From Afipia sp. Root123D2 (GTDB taxonomy: Bacteria; Pseudomonadota; Alphaproteobacteria; Rhizobiales; Xanthobacteraceae), in NCBI RefSeq assembly GCF_001425835.1, contig NZ_LMDP01000001.1, positions 63,476 through 127,475 on the forward strand: DNA of 64,000 nucleotides, read 5' to 3'. Shown one piece after another: positions 1-7,386 of the stretch. Numbering within the stretch: the stretch's first letter is position 1; each line of letters begins with the position of its first letter. The notes beneath the pieces were generated by a model. The model was not told the origin of the DNA. It made no database searches and saw only the letters and a program-made list of their open reading frames with translations. A program made the position numbers and the translations under genes.

Positions 1-93
1 GGCGCCAGCTTCGAAAAGCTTGCGGATGGTCGCGCTGTCGGAGGATGCCGGGCCGAGGGTGGCGAGAATCTTGATACGGCGCAGACGTCTCAT
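1..93 (-). CDS. pyk: Pyruvate kinase, N-terminal 31 residues (runs off window)
   Basis: The minus strand from the ATG at 93 to the window edge encodes 31 residues, beginning MRRLRRIKILATLGPAS. This is the pyruvate kinase N-terminus: the basic start followed by KI-(L/V)-(A/C)-TLGPAS is the family signature that begins the substrate barrel. The enzyme converts phosphoenolpyruvate and ADP to pyruvate and ATP in the cytoplasm. The start overlaps the stop of the DUF1036 gene by four bases (ATGA on the minus strand), so the two are probably one transcript with coupled translation. Everything past residue 31 lies outside the window, so intactness cannot be judged. Confidence 0.9.
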   Translation of the reverse strand, partial: MRRLRRIKILATLGPASSDSATIRKLFEAGA

Positions 94-653
94 TTCGCCT
101 GCCCCGGCACCGGAAGCGTCACACTGGGCGGCTGGCCCGGCGTCGCGGGTGCATTGGGCATTCCCGGCAAGCCTGGCGTGCGCGGTACGGTCTGTTCGCC
201 GGTTTCAGTCAATTGCACAGTCCACGCCCGCTGCTCGCCGGTGTCGACCTCGAAATACCCGGTGCGGTCGAACCCGCGCGCAAGGCAGTTGTCGGTCCCC
301 CGGATGGTGAATTCCTTGTCACGCGAACACATGAAAGCCTGCCCCGACCACTCGCCGCCGCGGTCGTAGTCGATGGCGTAGATGTAATAGTAACGCGCAA
401 TCAGCGTGCCCTTGAGCAGGGTTTCGCAGCCACGCGACGACACGTTCCACCAGCCTTCGGTGACCCAGCCCTCATTGTCCTTGTAGCCCAGCGCGATGCC
501 GACCCGGCTCGATGTGTTGTTGCAGAGCCGGAAATCCGCCGCCGCCGGTTCGGTGAACGCGCACAGCGTGGTGACCATGATCACACACGCCAGCAGCGCG
601 GGGGCGATGCAGCGGAGGGAGAGGCGGGAGGGGCGGGAATCGCTTGTTTTCAT
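90..653 (-). CDS. DUF1036 secreted protein upstream of pyk
   Basis: Protein of 187 residues with a basic N-terminus, a hydrophobic stretch at about residues 15-33 and an Ala-rich cleavage region ending AAAD, so export to the periplasm is predicted. The body (CNNTSSRVGIALGYK, the paired GWVTEGWW element, CETLLKG, YYYIYA, FMCSRDKEF) matches DUF1036, whose function is unknown. Four cysteines could form disulfides outside the cytoplasm. The last 35 residues are Pro/Gly-rich and look disordered. Its stop overlaps the pyk start, an arrangement I recall from related genomes. No clear Shine-Dalgarno precedes the ATG at 653, so the exact start is less certain than the family. Confidence 0.85.
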   Translation of the reverse strand: MKTSDSRPSRLSLRCIAPALLACVIMVTTLCAFTEPAAADFRLCNNTSSRVGIALGYKDNEGWVTEGWWNVSSRGCETLLKGTLIARYYYIYAIDYDRGGEWSGQAFMCSRDKEFTIRGTDNCLARGFDRTGYFEVDTGEQRAWTVQLTETGEQTVPRTPGLPGMPNAPATPGQPPSVTLPVPGQAK

Positions 654-844
654 TTAATCAAGGTATATCAATCGATTGGTGATTTCACGCAACCCTGTCC
701 GGCCTGTCAACGGCGTGGAGGGTGAAATTGGCCTCCAAGGCTCTGTTTGCCACGTGATATGGCAAAATATGTGACAACGGCGCCATGCCGCCCCATGTAT
801 AGGGCACTAAACACCGCAATGTTGGACAGCAGCGAGAGAACGCC

Positions 845-1147
<303 letters not shown>

Positions 1148-1561
1148 TTGGCGGAGGTTGCGCGTCCGCGCTCGGTCCTCTCCGTTGTCATGGCCGGACC
1201 TGTTCCGGCCATCCCGACTAGGGACGCACGGTACCCGCCTTATCGGGATCACCGGGACATAGGCGAGCGAAGCGACGCCGTTCTTCGAACGGCAATGCCC
1301 GGCGGTGACAGTAATGGCCAACCTCGCCACCACGCAAACCGCACAGGCAAGCCAATTCGGGGGGCGCCGTTGCATCAAAATTTTTCCCCTGTGGGTCGCT
1401 GTGGATGAGTGCGGGCGCGTCTTGACGGCAAGCCCGCCACTCCCGAGTGTGAATTTCAGACGACACGTTGCCGACAGGCCGCCGGAGTTTCGCTCCGGCC
1501 CGGCGCGTGCTCGCCTCTAACCCGCGCTCACCTCTAAAATATAGTTGATCAGGAGTACCCG
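1148..1561. other. Intergenic region between the DUF1244 gene and gapR
   Basis: No gene is supported in these 414 bases. The first 165 hold a dispersed hairpin repeat, listed separately. The rest, up to the good ribosome-binding site before gapR (AGGAG at 1551-1555), presumably carries the gapR promoter, but I could not pick a convincing -35/-10 pair. Confidence 0.6.
1186..1311 (-). repeat. Dispersed hairpin repeat, family A, copy 1
   Basis: One end is a perfect hairpin: ATGGCCGGA at 1190-1198, loop CCTGT, TCCGGCCAT at 1204-1212. The other end (1256-1305) carries GGCGAGCGAAGCGACGCCG followed by TTCTTCGA and CGGGC elements. Read on the minus strand, the whole unit aligns with 43440-43565. Its hairpin half also aligns with 40388-40437 and 59567-59618. 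Loop and stem differ between copies while pairing is kept. It is non-coding and probably a mobile REP-like element of the Nitrobacteraceae type. Confidence 0.75.
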
Positions 1562-1834
1562 ATGGCCACTGCTGCCGCCGCCGTCCAGGAAGAGACCGCG
1601 CACCGTTTCGCGAAGGACCAGCTCAAGGCCATCATCGAGCGCATCGAACGGCTGGAAGAGGAGAAGAAGACGATCTCCGACGACATCCGTGACGTTTATG
1701 CCGAAGCCAAGGGCAACGGCTTCGACGTCAAGGCGCTGCGCACCATCGTGCGGATGCGCAAGCAGGACGCCAACGAGCGCGAGGAGCAGGAAACCATCCT
1801 CGAAACCTATATGCAGGCGCTCGGGATGCTGTGA
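1562..1834 (+). CDS. gapR: GapR / DUF2312 nucleoid-associated protein
   Basis: Protein of 90 residues matching DUF2312 (UPF0335) along its length: [20 protein letters not shown] at about residues 17-36, then [16 protein letters not shown] and [11 protein letters not shown]. In Caulobacter this family is GapR, an essential DNA-binding protein that clamps overtwisted DNA ahead of replication and transcription and stimulates topoisomerases. The charged N-terminal half should form a coiled coil and dimerise. AGGAG at 1551-1555 sits 6 bases before the ATG and fixes the start. The gene stands alone and is followed by a repeat and a strong hairpin. Confidence 0.93.
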   Translation: MATAAAAVQEETAHRFAKDQLKAIIERIERLEEEKKTISDDIRDVYAEAKGNGFDVKALRTIVRMRKQDANEREEQETILETYMQALGML

Positions 1835-1838
1835 GCGC

Positions 1839-1932
1839 GCTACAGCGTTTTCGAGCGAAGCATGCCCTCGGCTAGACCCGAGGGTGGATACCGGTCGCCT
1901 GAAGAAAACGCGTCAAATAAAAGCCTGGAGCT
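1839..1932. repeat. Dispersed repeat, family B (AGCGTTTTCGAGCGAAG type)
   Basis: Contains AGCGTTTTCGAGCGAAG at 1844-1860, then GTGGATACCGGTCGCCTGAAG and AAAACGCGTCAAATAA. I recall this module as a widespread non-coding repeat in Bradyrhizobium and relatives. Between the two modules lies a short hairpin insert (CCCTCGG, loop, CCGAGGG, about 1864-1883). Only one copy is in this window, so the assignment as a repeat rests on recalled knowledge. Confidence 0.55.
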
Positions 1933-1956
1933 TCGCTTCTGATTTATCAGAAGCGA
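1933..1956. terminator. Strong hairpin between convergent gapR and the TetR gene
   Basis: TCGCTTCTGAT at 1933-1943 and ATCAGAAGCGA at 1946-1956 form a perfect 11-bp stem separated by only TT. It lies between two convergent genes and is symmetrical, so it could stop or protect transcripts from either side. No T-run follows on either strand, so it is not a textbook intrinsic terminator. Confidence 0.5.
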
Positions 1957-1962
1957 GAACCG

Positions 1963-2544
1963 CTAGCCGCGCCCGTTTTCAACGATCGCCCGGTAGGTTG
2001 TCGTAATCAACTCGTCGGCGAGCGGTGGCGGTGGCTCGCGCCGCTCAAGATGAGACTTGATGGCGGCGATCGGTACTTCCGCGAGCACGAATGTCGCTCG
2101 CCGCAATTGCGCGGCACCCGCCCGGCCGAAGGTGGCGCGTGCAAAGGTTGCGAGGCATCCCTCGAACCGTTCGGCTTGTTCCCGCACACCGCGTTTGAGT
2201 TCCGCCGGCCACTCGCCGCGTACGAAGTCGTGCCGGCTGTACAGCAACAGCAGTCGCGCATCGTCGAGGTGACGGCGTGCCCATGACGGCGTGTGCAGCG
2301 CCGCCGCCAGTCCGTCGCCCGACTCGATCGCTGCGACAAATCCTGTCTGATAGGCGAGCACAGTCTCAAGCCAGAGTTCGCCAAGCAGTGCGTCTCGGGA
2401 CGCGAAGCGATGATAAAACGAGCCTTTGGGCGCTTTCAGCCGCTGAATGATCAGATCGACCGTCACCGCGCCCGGGCCGAACTTGCACGCAAGTTCCCGA
2501 GCAGCGGTGAAAAAGTCGTTGTTATCGAAAGACGGTCGGCCCAT
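1963..2544 (-). CDS. TetR/AcrR family transcriptional regulator
   Basis: Protein of 193 residues. Residues about 8-50 form the TetR helix-turn-helix: FFTAARELACKFGPGAVTVDLIIQRLKAPKGSFYHRFASRD, with the KGSFYHRF recognition-helix signature. The C-terminal two-thirds is the variable helical ligand-binding and dimer region. It is divergent from the 2628-4449 acyl-CoA cluster, with a perfect 12-bp palindrome just upstream, so it most likely represses that cluster and itself. The ligand is unknown; an acyl-CoA or aromatic compound would suit the targets. The ATG at 2544 is the natural start for the HTH. Confidence 0.88.
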   Translation of the reverse strand: MGRPSFDNNDFFTAARELACKFGPGAVTVDLIIQRLKAPKGSFYHRFASRDALLGELWLETVLAYQTGFVAAIESGDGLAAALHTPSWARRHLDDARLLLLYSRHDFVRGEWPAELKRGVREQAERFEGCLATFARATFGRAGAAQLRRATFVLAEVPIAAIKSHLERREPPPPLADELITTTYRAIVENGRG

Positions 2545-2558
2545 TGTTTTAAACTATA

Positions 2559-2570
2559 TAGTCTAGACTA
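2559..2570. promoter_or_regulatory. Probable TetR operator (TAGTCTAGACTA)
   Basis: A perfect 12-bp palindrome, TAGTCTAGACTA, lies 15 bp upstream of the TetR start and 58 bp before the divergent flavin-protein gene. It sits in AT-rich sequence (AAACTATATAG) unlike its GC-rich surroundings. Position and symmetry fit an autoregulatory TetR site; binding is inferred, not shown. Confidence 0.55.
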
Positions 2571-2627
2571 ATCGGTCTGCAAGTGTTATGACCCCGGATA
2601 CCGGAAATCTGTTGATAGGTTTGCGTG

Positions 2628-3143
2628 ATGACTGCGGTAAAATATGACGGTGACGATGAAGGCGTTGCTCGGCTCCTTGCCGGCGCCGCTGCGCTGGTCG
2701 GAAGTGTCCGGAATTGCTGGCTGATCACACGACCGGACCGGACTGTGACCGCGCGGCCGATGGGGGTCGTTGCTTTGGAGAACAGCGATCACGACTGGAA
2801 GCTGGTTTTTCTCACCGATGGTCGTTCGCGCAAATCATCGGAGATCGACCGCGCCGGAAACGTGATCGTCATTGTCCAGCGCGAGCCCGGCGAGGCCTAT
2901 GCGACGTTTTCCAGCAGGGCAGCGAAGATCACCGATCCTGCCGTTGTCGCGTCGCGGTGGAAGGAGGCCTATGGCCGCTATTTCCCGAACGAAGCCGACC
3001 GCTTGAACGCCATCTTTATCGAGATCACCATCGAGCGCATGGAACTGTGGATTCGGGGCGTGACGCCTGAACCCTTCGGATTTGTGCCGACAGTGGTCGA
3101 GCGTGTTGGCGGCGTCTGGCGGCTGGACAGCCCGGCCCATTGA
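2628..3143 (+). CDS. Pyridoxamine 5'-phosphate oxidase-like flavin-binding protein
   Basis: About 171 residues with the split-barrel fold of the PNPOx-like / general stress protein 26 group: a first strand ending NCWLITR, then RPMGVV, LVFLTDGRSRKSSEI, NVIVIVQ and late IEITIERMELW. These proteins bind FMN, F420 or haem, and many act on xenobiotics or stress metabolites. True PNPOx substrate residues cannot be assigned, so only a family-level call is made. The ATG at 2628 is preceded by GATAGGT; an in-frame GTG at 2625 would add one residue. It is first in a four-gene block controlled by the adjacent TetR. Confidence 0.75.
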   Translation: MTAVKYDGDDEGVARLLAGAAALVGSVRNCWLITRPDRTVTARPMGVVALENSDHDWKLVFLTDGRSRKSSEIDRAGNVIVIVQREPGEAYATFSSRAAKITDPAVVASRWKEAYGRYFPNEADRLNAIFIEITIERMELWIRGVTPEPFGFVPTVVERVGGVWRLDSPAH

Positions 3144-3191
3144 GCGGGTTGCGTCTACGCAGCTGACCACCGCACCAAGGGAGTTGGTGTC

Positions 3192-4016
3192 ATGACACAT
3201 CGTGTCCTTCTGACGATTGCCGGTGGCGTCGCCGATGTCCGGTTGAATCGCGCCGACAAGATGAACGCGCTCGACCCGGCGATGTTCGAAGCGATCGCCG
3301 ACACTGTCGCCGCGATCGGAAAAGATCCATCAGTGCGCGCGGTCGCGCTTTCCGGGGAAGGCGGAGCCTTTTGCGCCGGCCTTGATGTCGAGAGGATGGC
3401 GGCGTCGGCCGGCGGTGAAGACATCCTGCCGTTCGCCGGTCTGATCAGGCGCACGCATGGCATTGCCAATTTCGTGCAGCATATCGTCTGGGCGTGGCGT
3501 GAGCTGCCGGTGCCGGTGATCGCGGCGGTTCACGGCGTTGCCCTGGGCGGAGGCTTTCAACTCGCTCTCGGTGCTGACCTGCGTTACGTCGCGCCCGGCA
3601 CGCGTCTCGGGATCATCGAAACCAAATGGGGGCTTGTTCCCGATATGGCGGGCACCCAGTTGATGCGCGGGCTTGTTCGTGACGATGTGATCCGCGAGCT
3701 GACCTATACCGCCAGGATATTCTCCGCCGAAGAGGCGATGACCTTCGGCTTTGCCACGCGGCTGGTCGCGGATCCCCGCACGGCGGCGTTGGCGACTGCG
3801 CGCGAGATCGCGGGACGAAGCCCGGACGCCATCCGTGCTGCGAAACGGCTGCTCAATCAGGCCGCGTCGGTCGGCGCCGAGGCGATCCTCGCTGCCGAAA
3901 CCGAGGAACAGAGCAGGCTTCTCCGCAGCCCCAATCATGCGGAAGCAGTCAGGGCCGGTTTCGAAAAGCGCGCACCGGTTTTTGCCGATGCCCTGCCTGT
4001 TTCGATCGGTGCGTGA
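3192..4016 (+). CDS. Crotonase-family protein (enoyl-CoA hydratase/isomerase)
   Basis: Protein of 274 residues with the crotonase fold. The CoA oxyanion-hole elements are present (GAFCAGLDV near 58-66 and VALGGGFQLALGAD near 116-129). Of the two catalytic glutamates of rat enoyl-CoA hydratase, the second is kept (E143, in IIETKWGLVPDMAGTQ) and the first is replaced by Gln123. Isomerases such as delta3,delta2-enoyl-CoA isomerase keep only the second, so isomerase activity is at least as likely as hydration. AAGGGAG precedes the ATG. The gene is 48 bp after the flavin-protein gene and 13 bp before the thioesterase, so the three are probably cotranscribed. Confidence 0.85.
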   Translation: MTHRVLLTIAGGVADVRLNRADKMNALDPAMFEAIADTVAAIGKDPSVRAVALSGEGGAFCAGLDVERMAASAGGEDILPFAGLIRRTHGIANFVQHIVWAWRELPVPVIAAVHGVALGGGFQLALGADLRYVAPGTRLGIIETKWGLVPDMAGTQLMRGLVRDDVIRELTYTARIFSAEEAMTFGFATRLVADPRTAALATAREIAGRSPDAIRAAKRLLNQAASVGAEAILAAETEEQSRLLRSPNHAEAVRAGFEKRAPVFADALPVSIGA

Positions 4017-4029
4017 GAGGGAAGTCGCC

Positions 4030-4449
4030 ATGACCGCGCGCGGATTGACCATGCAGCAACTCGCCGATGCAAACGCGTCCGCCGCTCTGAACAGGCTGGC
4101 GGGATTCGAGGTGACCGCTGCAGGCGGTGGCAGCGCGGAAATCGTGATGATGTGGCACGATGGCCTGACCCAATACGCGGGTCATCTTCATGCCGGAATG
4201 ATCGCGGCTCTTCTGGACACGGCCTGCGGGTTTGCCGCGGCAACCGTTGTCGGCGGCGTGACAGCATCTCATTTCTCGATGAATTGTCTCAAGCCGGCCG
4301 TCGGCGATCGCTTCGTTGCGAAGGGGACGACGATACAAGCCGGGCGTAAGCAGATATTTGCCAGAGCGGAGCTCTTTGCCGTCAACGGCGACGGCGAAGA
4401 GGCTCTTGTTGCAACCGGCGAGACGCTGCTGGTTCCCTTGAACAACTAG
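4030..4449 (+). CDS. PaaI-family hotdog thioesterase
   Basis: Protein of 139 residues from the ATG at 4030. The hotdog-fold signature GHLHAGMIAALLDTACGFAA lies near residues 54-73; in the PaaI/YdiI group the Asp of LLDTACG acts as catalytic base or nucleophile. These enzymes hydrolyse acyl- or aroyl-CoA thioesters to free CoA, often as a release valve in aromatic or fatty acid degradation. A longer open frame extends upstream into the preceding crotonase gene in another frame and is rejected. The start is 13 bp after the crotonase stop, with GAGAGG upstream. The pairing suggests one acyl-CoA pathway. Confidence 0.85.
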   Translation: MTARGLTMQQLADANASAALNRLAGFEVTAAGGGSAEIVMMWHDGLTQYAGHLHAGMIAALLDTACGFAAATVVGGVTASHFSMNCLKPAVGDRFVAKGTTIQAGRKQIFARAELFAVNGDGEEALVATGETLLVPLNN

Positions 4450-4471
4450 AGCGCCGGGCGCCTCTATCGCA

Positions 4472-5284
4472 TTACTTGCCTGTGAAGGCCGGCGCGCGTT
4501 TCTCGACAAAGTGCTTCACGCCCTCCTTGAAATCGTCGCTTGCCAGACTGAGCGCCATCTCGCGATCGGCGACATCCATCGCCTCGTTCAGCGTCTGCAT
4601 CGGGGTTTCCCACAACTGCCGCTTGATGACGCGCAGCGAGCGCGGCGACGACAGCTCGGAGAGGTCCTTGGCATAGGCCATCACAGCAGGCATCAGCTCG
4701 GCTGCGGGATAGACGCGATCGGCGAGCCCAAGCCGCAGCGCTTCGTCCGCCGCCACCCTGCGTCCCGACATCAGAAGATCGGTCGCCGCCGACAGGCCGA
4801 TCAGGCGCGGCAGCGTCCAGCTCATGCCGTGCTCGGCGATCAGGCCGCGCCGTGCGAAGGCGGTGGTGAACACGGCGCCCTCGGCGACAAAGCGCATGTC
4901 GCAGAACAGCGCGAAGCACATGCCGAGTCCGGCGCATGGGCCGTTGACCGCAGCGATCACCGGTTTCGGGATCGCCGGAAAATAAGTGTTCTTGCGCTGG
5001 AAATCCGGCCGCGAATTCGCGTCGAACGGCGGATCGGCCTCTTCCGTGAGACCGCCCGCGGCGCTGATGCCGGACAGACGCTTCATGTCGGCACCGGCGC
5101 AGAAGCCGCGGCCTGCGCCGGTCAGCACGATCACCCGCACATTGTCGTCCGCTGCGGCCCGCTCCATCGCCTTGCGGACCTCCTTGCCCATTACCGCGGT
5201 CCAGGCATTGAGCTGGTCGGGGCGGTTGAGGGTGACGACGGCGACGCGGTCGGTGACGTCGTACTTGATCTCGGTGAAGGACAC
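4472..5284 (-). CDS. Crotonase-family protein lacking both classical glutamates
   Basis: Protein of 270 residues, annotated by fold as enoyl-CoA hydratase-related. The fold markers are clear: VAVVTLNRPDQLNAW at 14-28, GRGFCAGADM at 58-67, GPCAGLGMCFALFCDMRF at 115-132 and LIAEHGMSW at 148-156. Aligning by eye with rat enoyl-CoA hydratase, Glu144 falls on Cys123 and Glu164 on Phe143, so neither catalytic acid is present; Glu151 in the AEHG motif is a candidate replacement. The reaction is therefore uncertain. The gene converges on the thioesterase gene (22 bp apart), is separately transcribed and ends in a typical crotonase tail (EKRAPAFTGK). Confidence 0.85.
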   Translation of the reverse strand: MSFTEIKYDVTDRVAVVTLNRPDQLNAWTAVMGKEVRKAMERAAADDNVRVIVLTGAGRGFCAGADMKRLSGISAAGGLTEEADPPFDANSRPDFQRKNTYFPAIPKPVIAAVNGPCAGLGMCFALFCDMRFVAEGAVFTTAFARRGLIAEHGMSWTLPRLIGLSAATDLLMSGRRVAADEALRLGLADRVYPAAELMPAVMAYAKDLSELSSPRSLRVIKRQLWETPMQTLNEAMDVADREMALSLASDDFKEGVKHFVEKRAPAFTGK

Positions 5285-5389
5285 GGTGCGCTTCTCCTGT
5301 TCGTGGCTTGCGGACAGGTTGCGTCAGCACGGCGGCGCGCGCAATCGTGCTGCAGTTTCAAACGGACGATTGTGGAAGGGGCGGACGGA

Positions 5390-7027
5390 TCAGCGCAGCG
5401 ACGCGGTGCGCTGCAGGAACGTTGTCGTTGACAGCGTGGCCATCGCCGAGCCGGTGAATTGTCCGCAGACGATGCCCATTTGCGGATCGCCGTTGAACGT
5501 CATCGCCACCGCGCGATCCGGCTTGATGAAGTGGACGGCCAACTCCGTCATGTCGCGATCGCCCCAGATCGTGGACGACAGCGATGTGGTGACGTTCGGG
5601 GTCATCATCATCGCCCGCATCCACGTGTGGTTCATCTGCGAGGCGGCGGTGACCTGCGCCATGGTGGCGATGGCGCTCGGCTGTCCGGACCGGCTCTTTG
5701 CGACGACGGTTTCGACGGCAGCGTGGGTGGCGGCGAGGCGCTGGCGCGGAGTCATCGGCATCGGCGCGCGGGCGGCAACGACCTGAGCGCGCTGCTCATG
5801 AGGAGGGGCGTAAGCCAGCGCCTGTGCGACCTCGCGCGGCAGGCTGGCGGTCGATTGCGGATCGGCCTCGGTCACCGCGGTGCGGGCGCGCAGGGCGGCG
5901 ATCTGCTCGGGCGAGGCCTGCTTGGGCATCGCGATGGAATCATCCCAGAAGGCGCGGGTGTTGATGATATCGGCGGGCGTCAGCGGCTGTTTGGCGCTGG
6001 TAGCCTGCCGCTTCGCCGATGGCGGCGGCGTCACGTCCTGCGGCAGGGCGGAGGCGACCTGATAGCTGGCGGTCTGGTAGGTCGCGGTTGCCTTTGCTTC
6101 GAGCGATCTGGGCTTGGCGCGCGGCAGCGGCACAGCTTCGGCGATCCGCTCCCGGATCGTCTCGGCCTTGTCCTTGATGGTCTCGGCGGCCCTGGCGATC
6201 ACGCCCGGCTTCGCCGTGTTGGCGGCAGGCGCATTGCCCTCATCGTCATCCTCGACGGCGGCCGGTTGCTGCTTGCGGCTGAACAGCGAGGCCAGGAAGG
6301 TCGGCTTGCCGGAGCCGGCAGTAGTTTCGCCGCTCTTGCGCCGCTCGATTTCGGCCATGGCGATCTCATAGCCCGGCAGCGGCTTGCCGTCGGACGGCAC
6401 ATGCACGGTGCGGCCGTTGGGGAAGACGCGCGCGAGCTGGTCGTGGGTCATGCGCGGCCAGTGGCGCACGCGGCCGGTGTCGAGATGGACGAACGGCGAT
6501 CCCGATGTCGGGTAGAAGCCGACGCCGCCGCGCTGCAGGCGCAGGCCGGCGAAACGAATCCGCTCCAGCGGCACGCCGGGAATGAAGAAGTCCATCGCAT
6601 GGCCGAGCATATGCTGGCTGGATCGCGCGACGCCGGACGATCGTCGGCGTAGCATGGCGTTGGTTGAGGGGGAGCGGTAGGCGGAAATGATCTGGATCGG
6701 CTGCTTGGCGTCGACGTCGCGATAGACTTCCCAGAGGATGTCGAACAGATGCGGGTCCATCGTGGTGGAGTCCTGGCTGCGCCAGTCCCGCAGGAAGTGA
6801 TTGAGCTTTTTCAAGCTATCGGAGTCGTAGCGGCCGCTCTGCTTGAAGGTGACGGTGAGGTTTTCGCCGGAATGGGTGTGGTGGAAGGACAGGGTGCGGG
6901 TGTCGCCGACAGCGGAGGCGTCATGCACGGTCCCGGCGCCTGCCAGAAGCAGCGCCGTCGCAAGGCCCGCGCGCAACGAGTCGCGCCGCGGCACAAAACC
7001 AAAGCTGCGTGGAAAGCGGCCCGCCAC
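5390..7027 (-). CDS. DUF882 (YcbK-like) M15-type peptidase-like exported protein
   Basis: Protein of 545 residues. An N-terminal RRDSLRAG and hydrophobic ALLLAGAG stretch (residues 13-33) looks like a signal peptide, possibly Tat-type. Residues about 45-215 are the DUF882 domain, related to YcbK and the LAS zinc peptidases. Likely metal ligands are in SSQHMLGHAMDFF and in SPFVHLDTGRVRHW. The fold points to cleavage or binding of peptidoglycan cross-links. The C-terminal 300 residues are low-complexity, rich in Ala, Lys and Pro, and probably disordered. It lies next to an L,D-transpeptidase on the same strand, which fits a cell-wall role. The substrate is not determined. Confidence 0.82.
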   Translation of the reverse strand: MAGRFPRSFGFVPRRDSLRAGLATALLLAGAGTVHDASAVGDTRTLSFHHTHSGENLTVTFKQSGRYDSDSLKKLNHFLRDWRSQDSTTMDPHLFDILWEVYRDVDAKQPIQIISAYRSPSTNAMLRRRSSGVARSSQHMLGHAMDFFIPGVPLERIRFAGLRLQRGGVGFYPTSGSPFVHLDTGRVRHWPRMTHDQLARVFPNGRTVHVPSDGKPLPGYEIAMAEIERRKSGETTAGSGKPTFLASLFSRKQQPAAVEDDDEGNAPAANTAKPGVIARAAETIKDKAETIRERIAEAVPLPRAKPRSLEAKATATYQTASYQVASALPQDVTPPPSAKRQATSAKQPLTPADIINTRAFWDDSIAMPKQASPEQIAALRARTAVTEADPQSTASLPREVAQALAYAPPHEQRAQVVAARAPMPMTPRQRLAATHAAVETVVAKSRSGQPSAIATMAQVTAASQMNHTWMRAMMMTPNVTTSLSSTIWGDRDMTELAVHFIKPDRAVAMTFNGDPQMGIVCGQFTGSAMATLSTTTFLQRTASLR

Positions 7028-7386
7028 TTAAAATCCCGTTTGGACGTCTGTCTGTCGAGGTCTCTTCCGCAACCCCACGCAACGGAAGAGGATGAATACG
7101 GTCTTAACGCCGGACGGTTAACGGATTTCTACGGCCCCGCACCGCTCGCACTGTGAGCTAACGCGCCGAGTATGGCAAAAAAGCGCCTTGATGACAGCCT
7201 CTTGGCCGGTTCCGGCGGTCGATGGTGGACGACAGGTTAACAAACGGCGCCCTGATACTCGTTGAAGCCTGTTTTGGCGCTAAATCCCCATATATTTCAA
7301 AATGTTAAAGGCCCCGTCGGTTGGCGGGGCCTTTTGGTCCGGTATTCACCGGAAATTTCGTCCGGCCGATCCGGCCGGATCGCGGG
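7028..7386. other. Intergenic region between two cell-wall genes
   Basis: No gene is supported in these 359 bases. The right end holds the terminator of the L,D-transpeptidase gene (7308-7335). The rest should contain the promoter of the DUF882 gene, which starts at 7027. I see TTAACGCCGGACGGTTAA at 7103-7120, two TTAA boxes 10 bases apart, but this does not match the CtrA TTAA-N7-TTAA spacing. Confidence 0.5.
7308..7335 (-). terminator. Intrinsic terminator after the L,D-transpeptidase gene
   Basis: AAAGGCCCCG and CGGGGCCTTT pair around the short loop TCGGTTGG. T-rich flanks on both sides allow function in either direction. It lies about 50 bp downstream of the minus-strand gene ending at 7387. 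Confidence 0.8.

Noticed and set aside
7172-7240. A 22-codon frame starting MAKKRLDD in the intergenic region
   Set aside because: No ribosome-binding site, very short and no sign of conservation; treated as chance.
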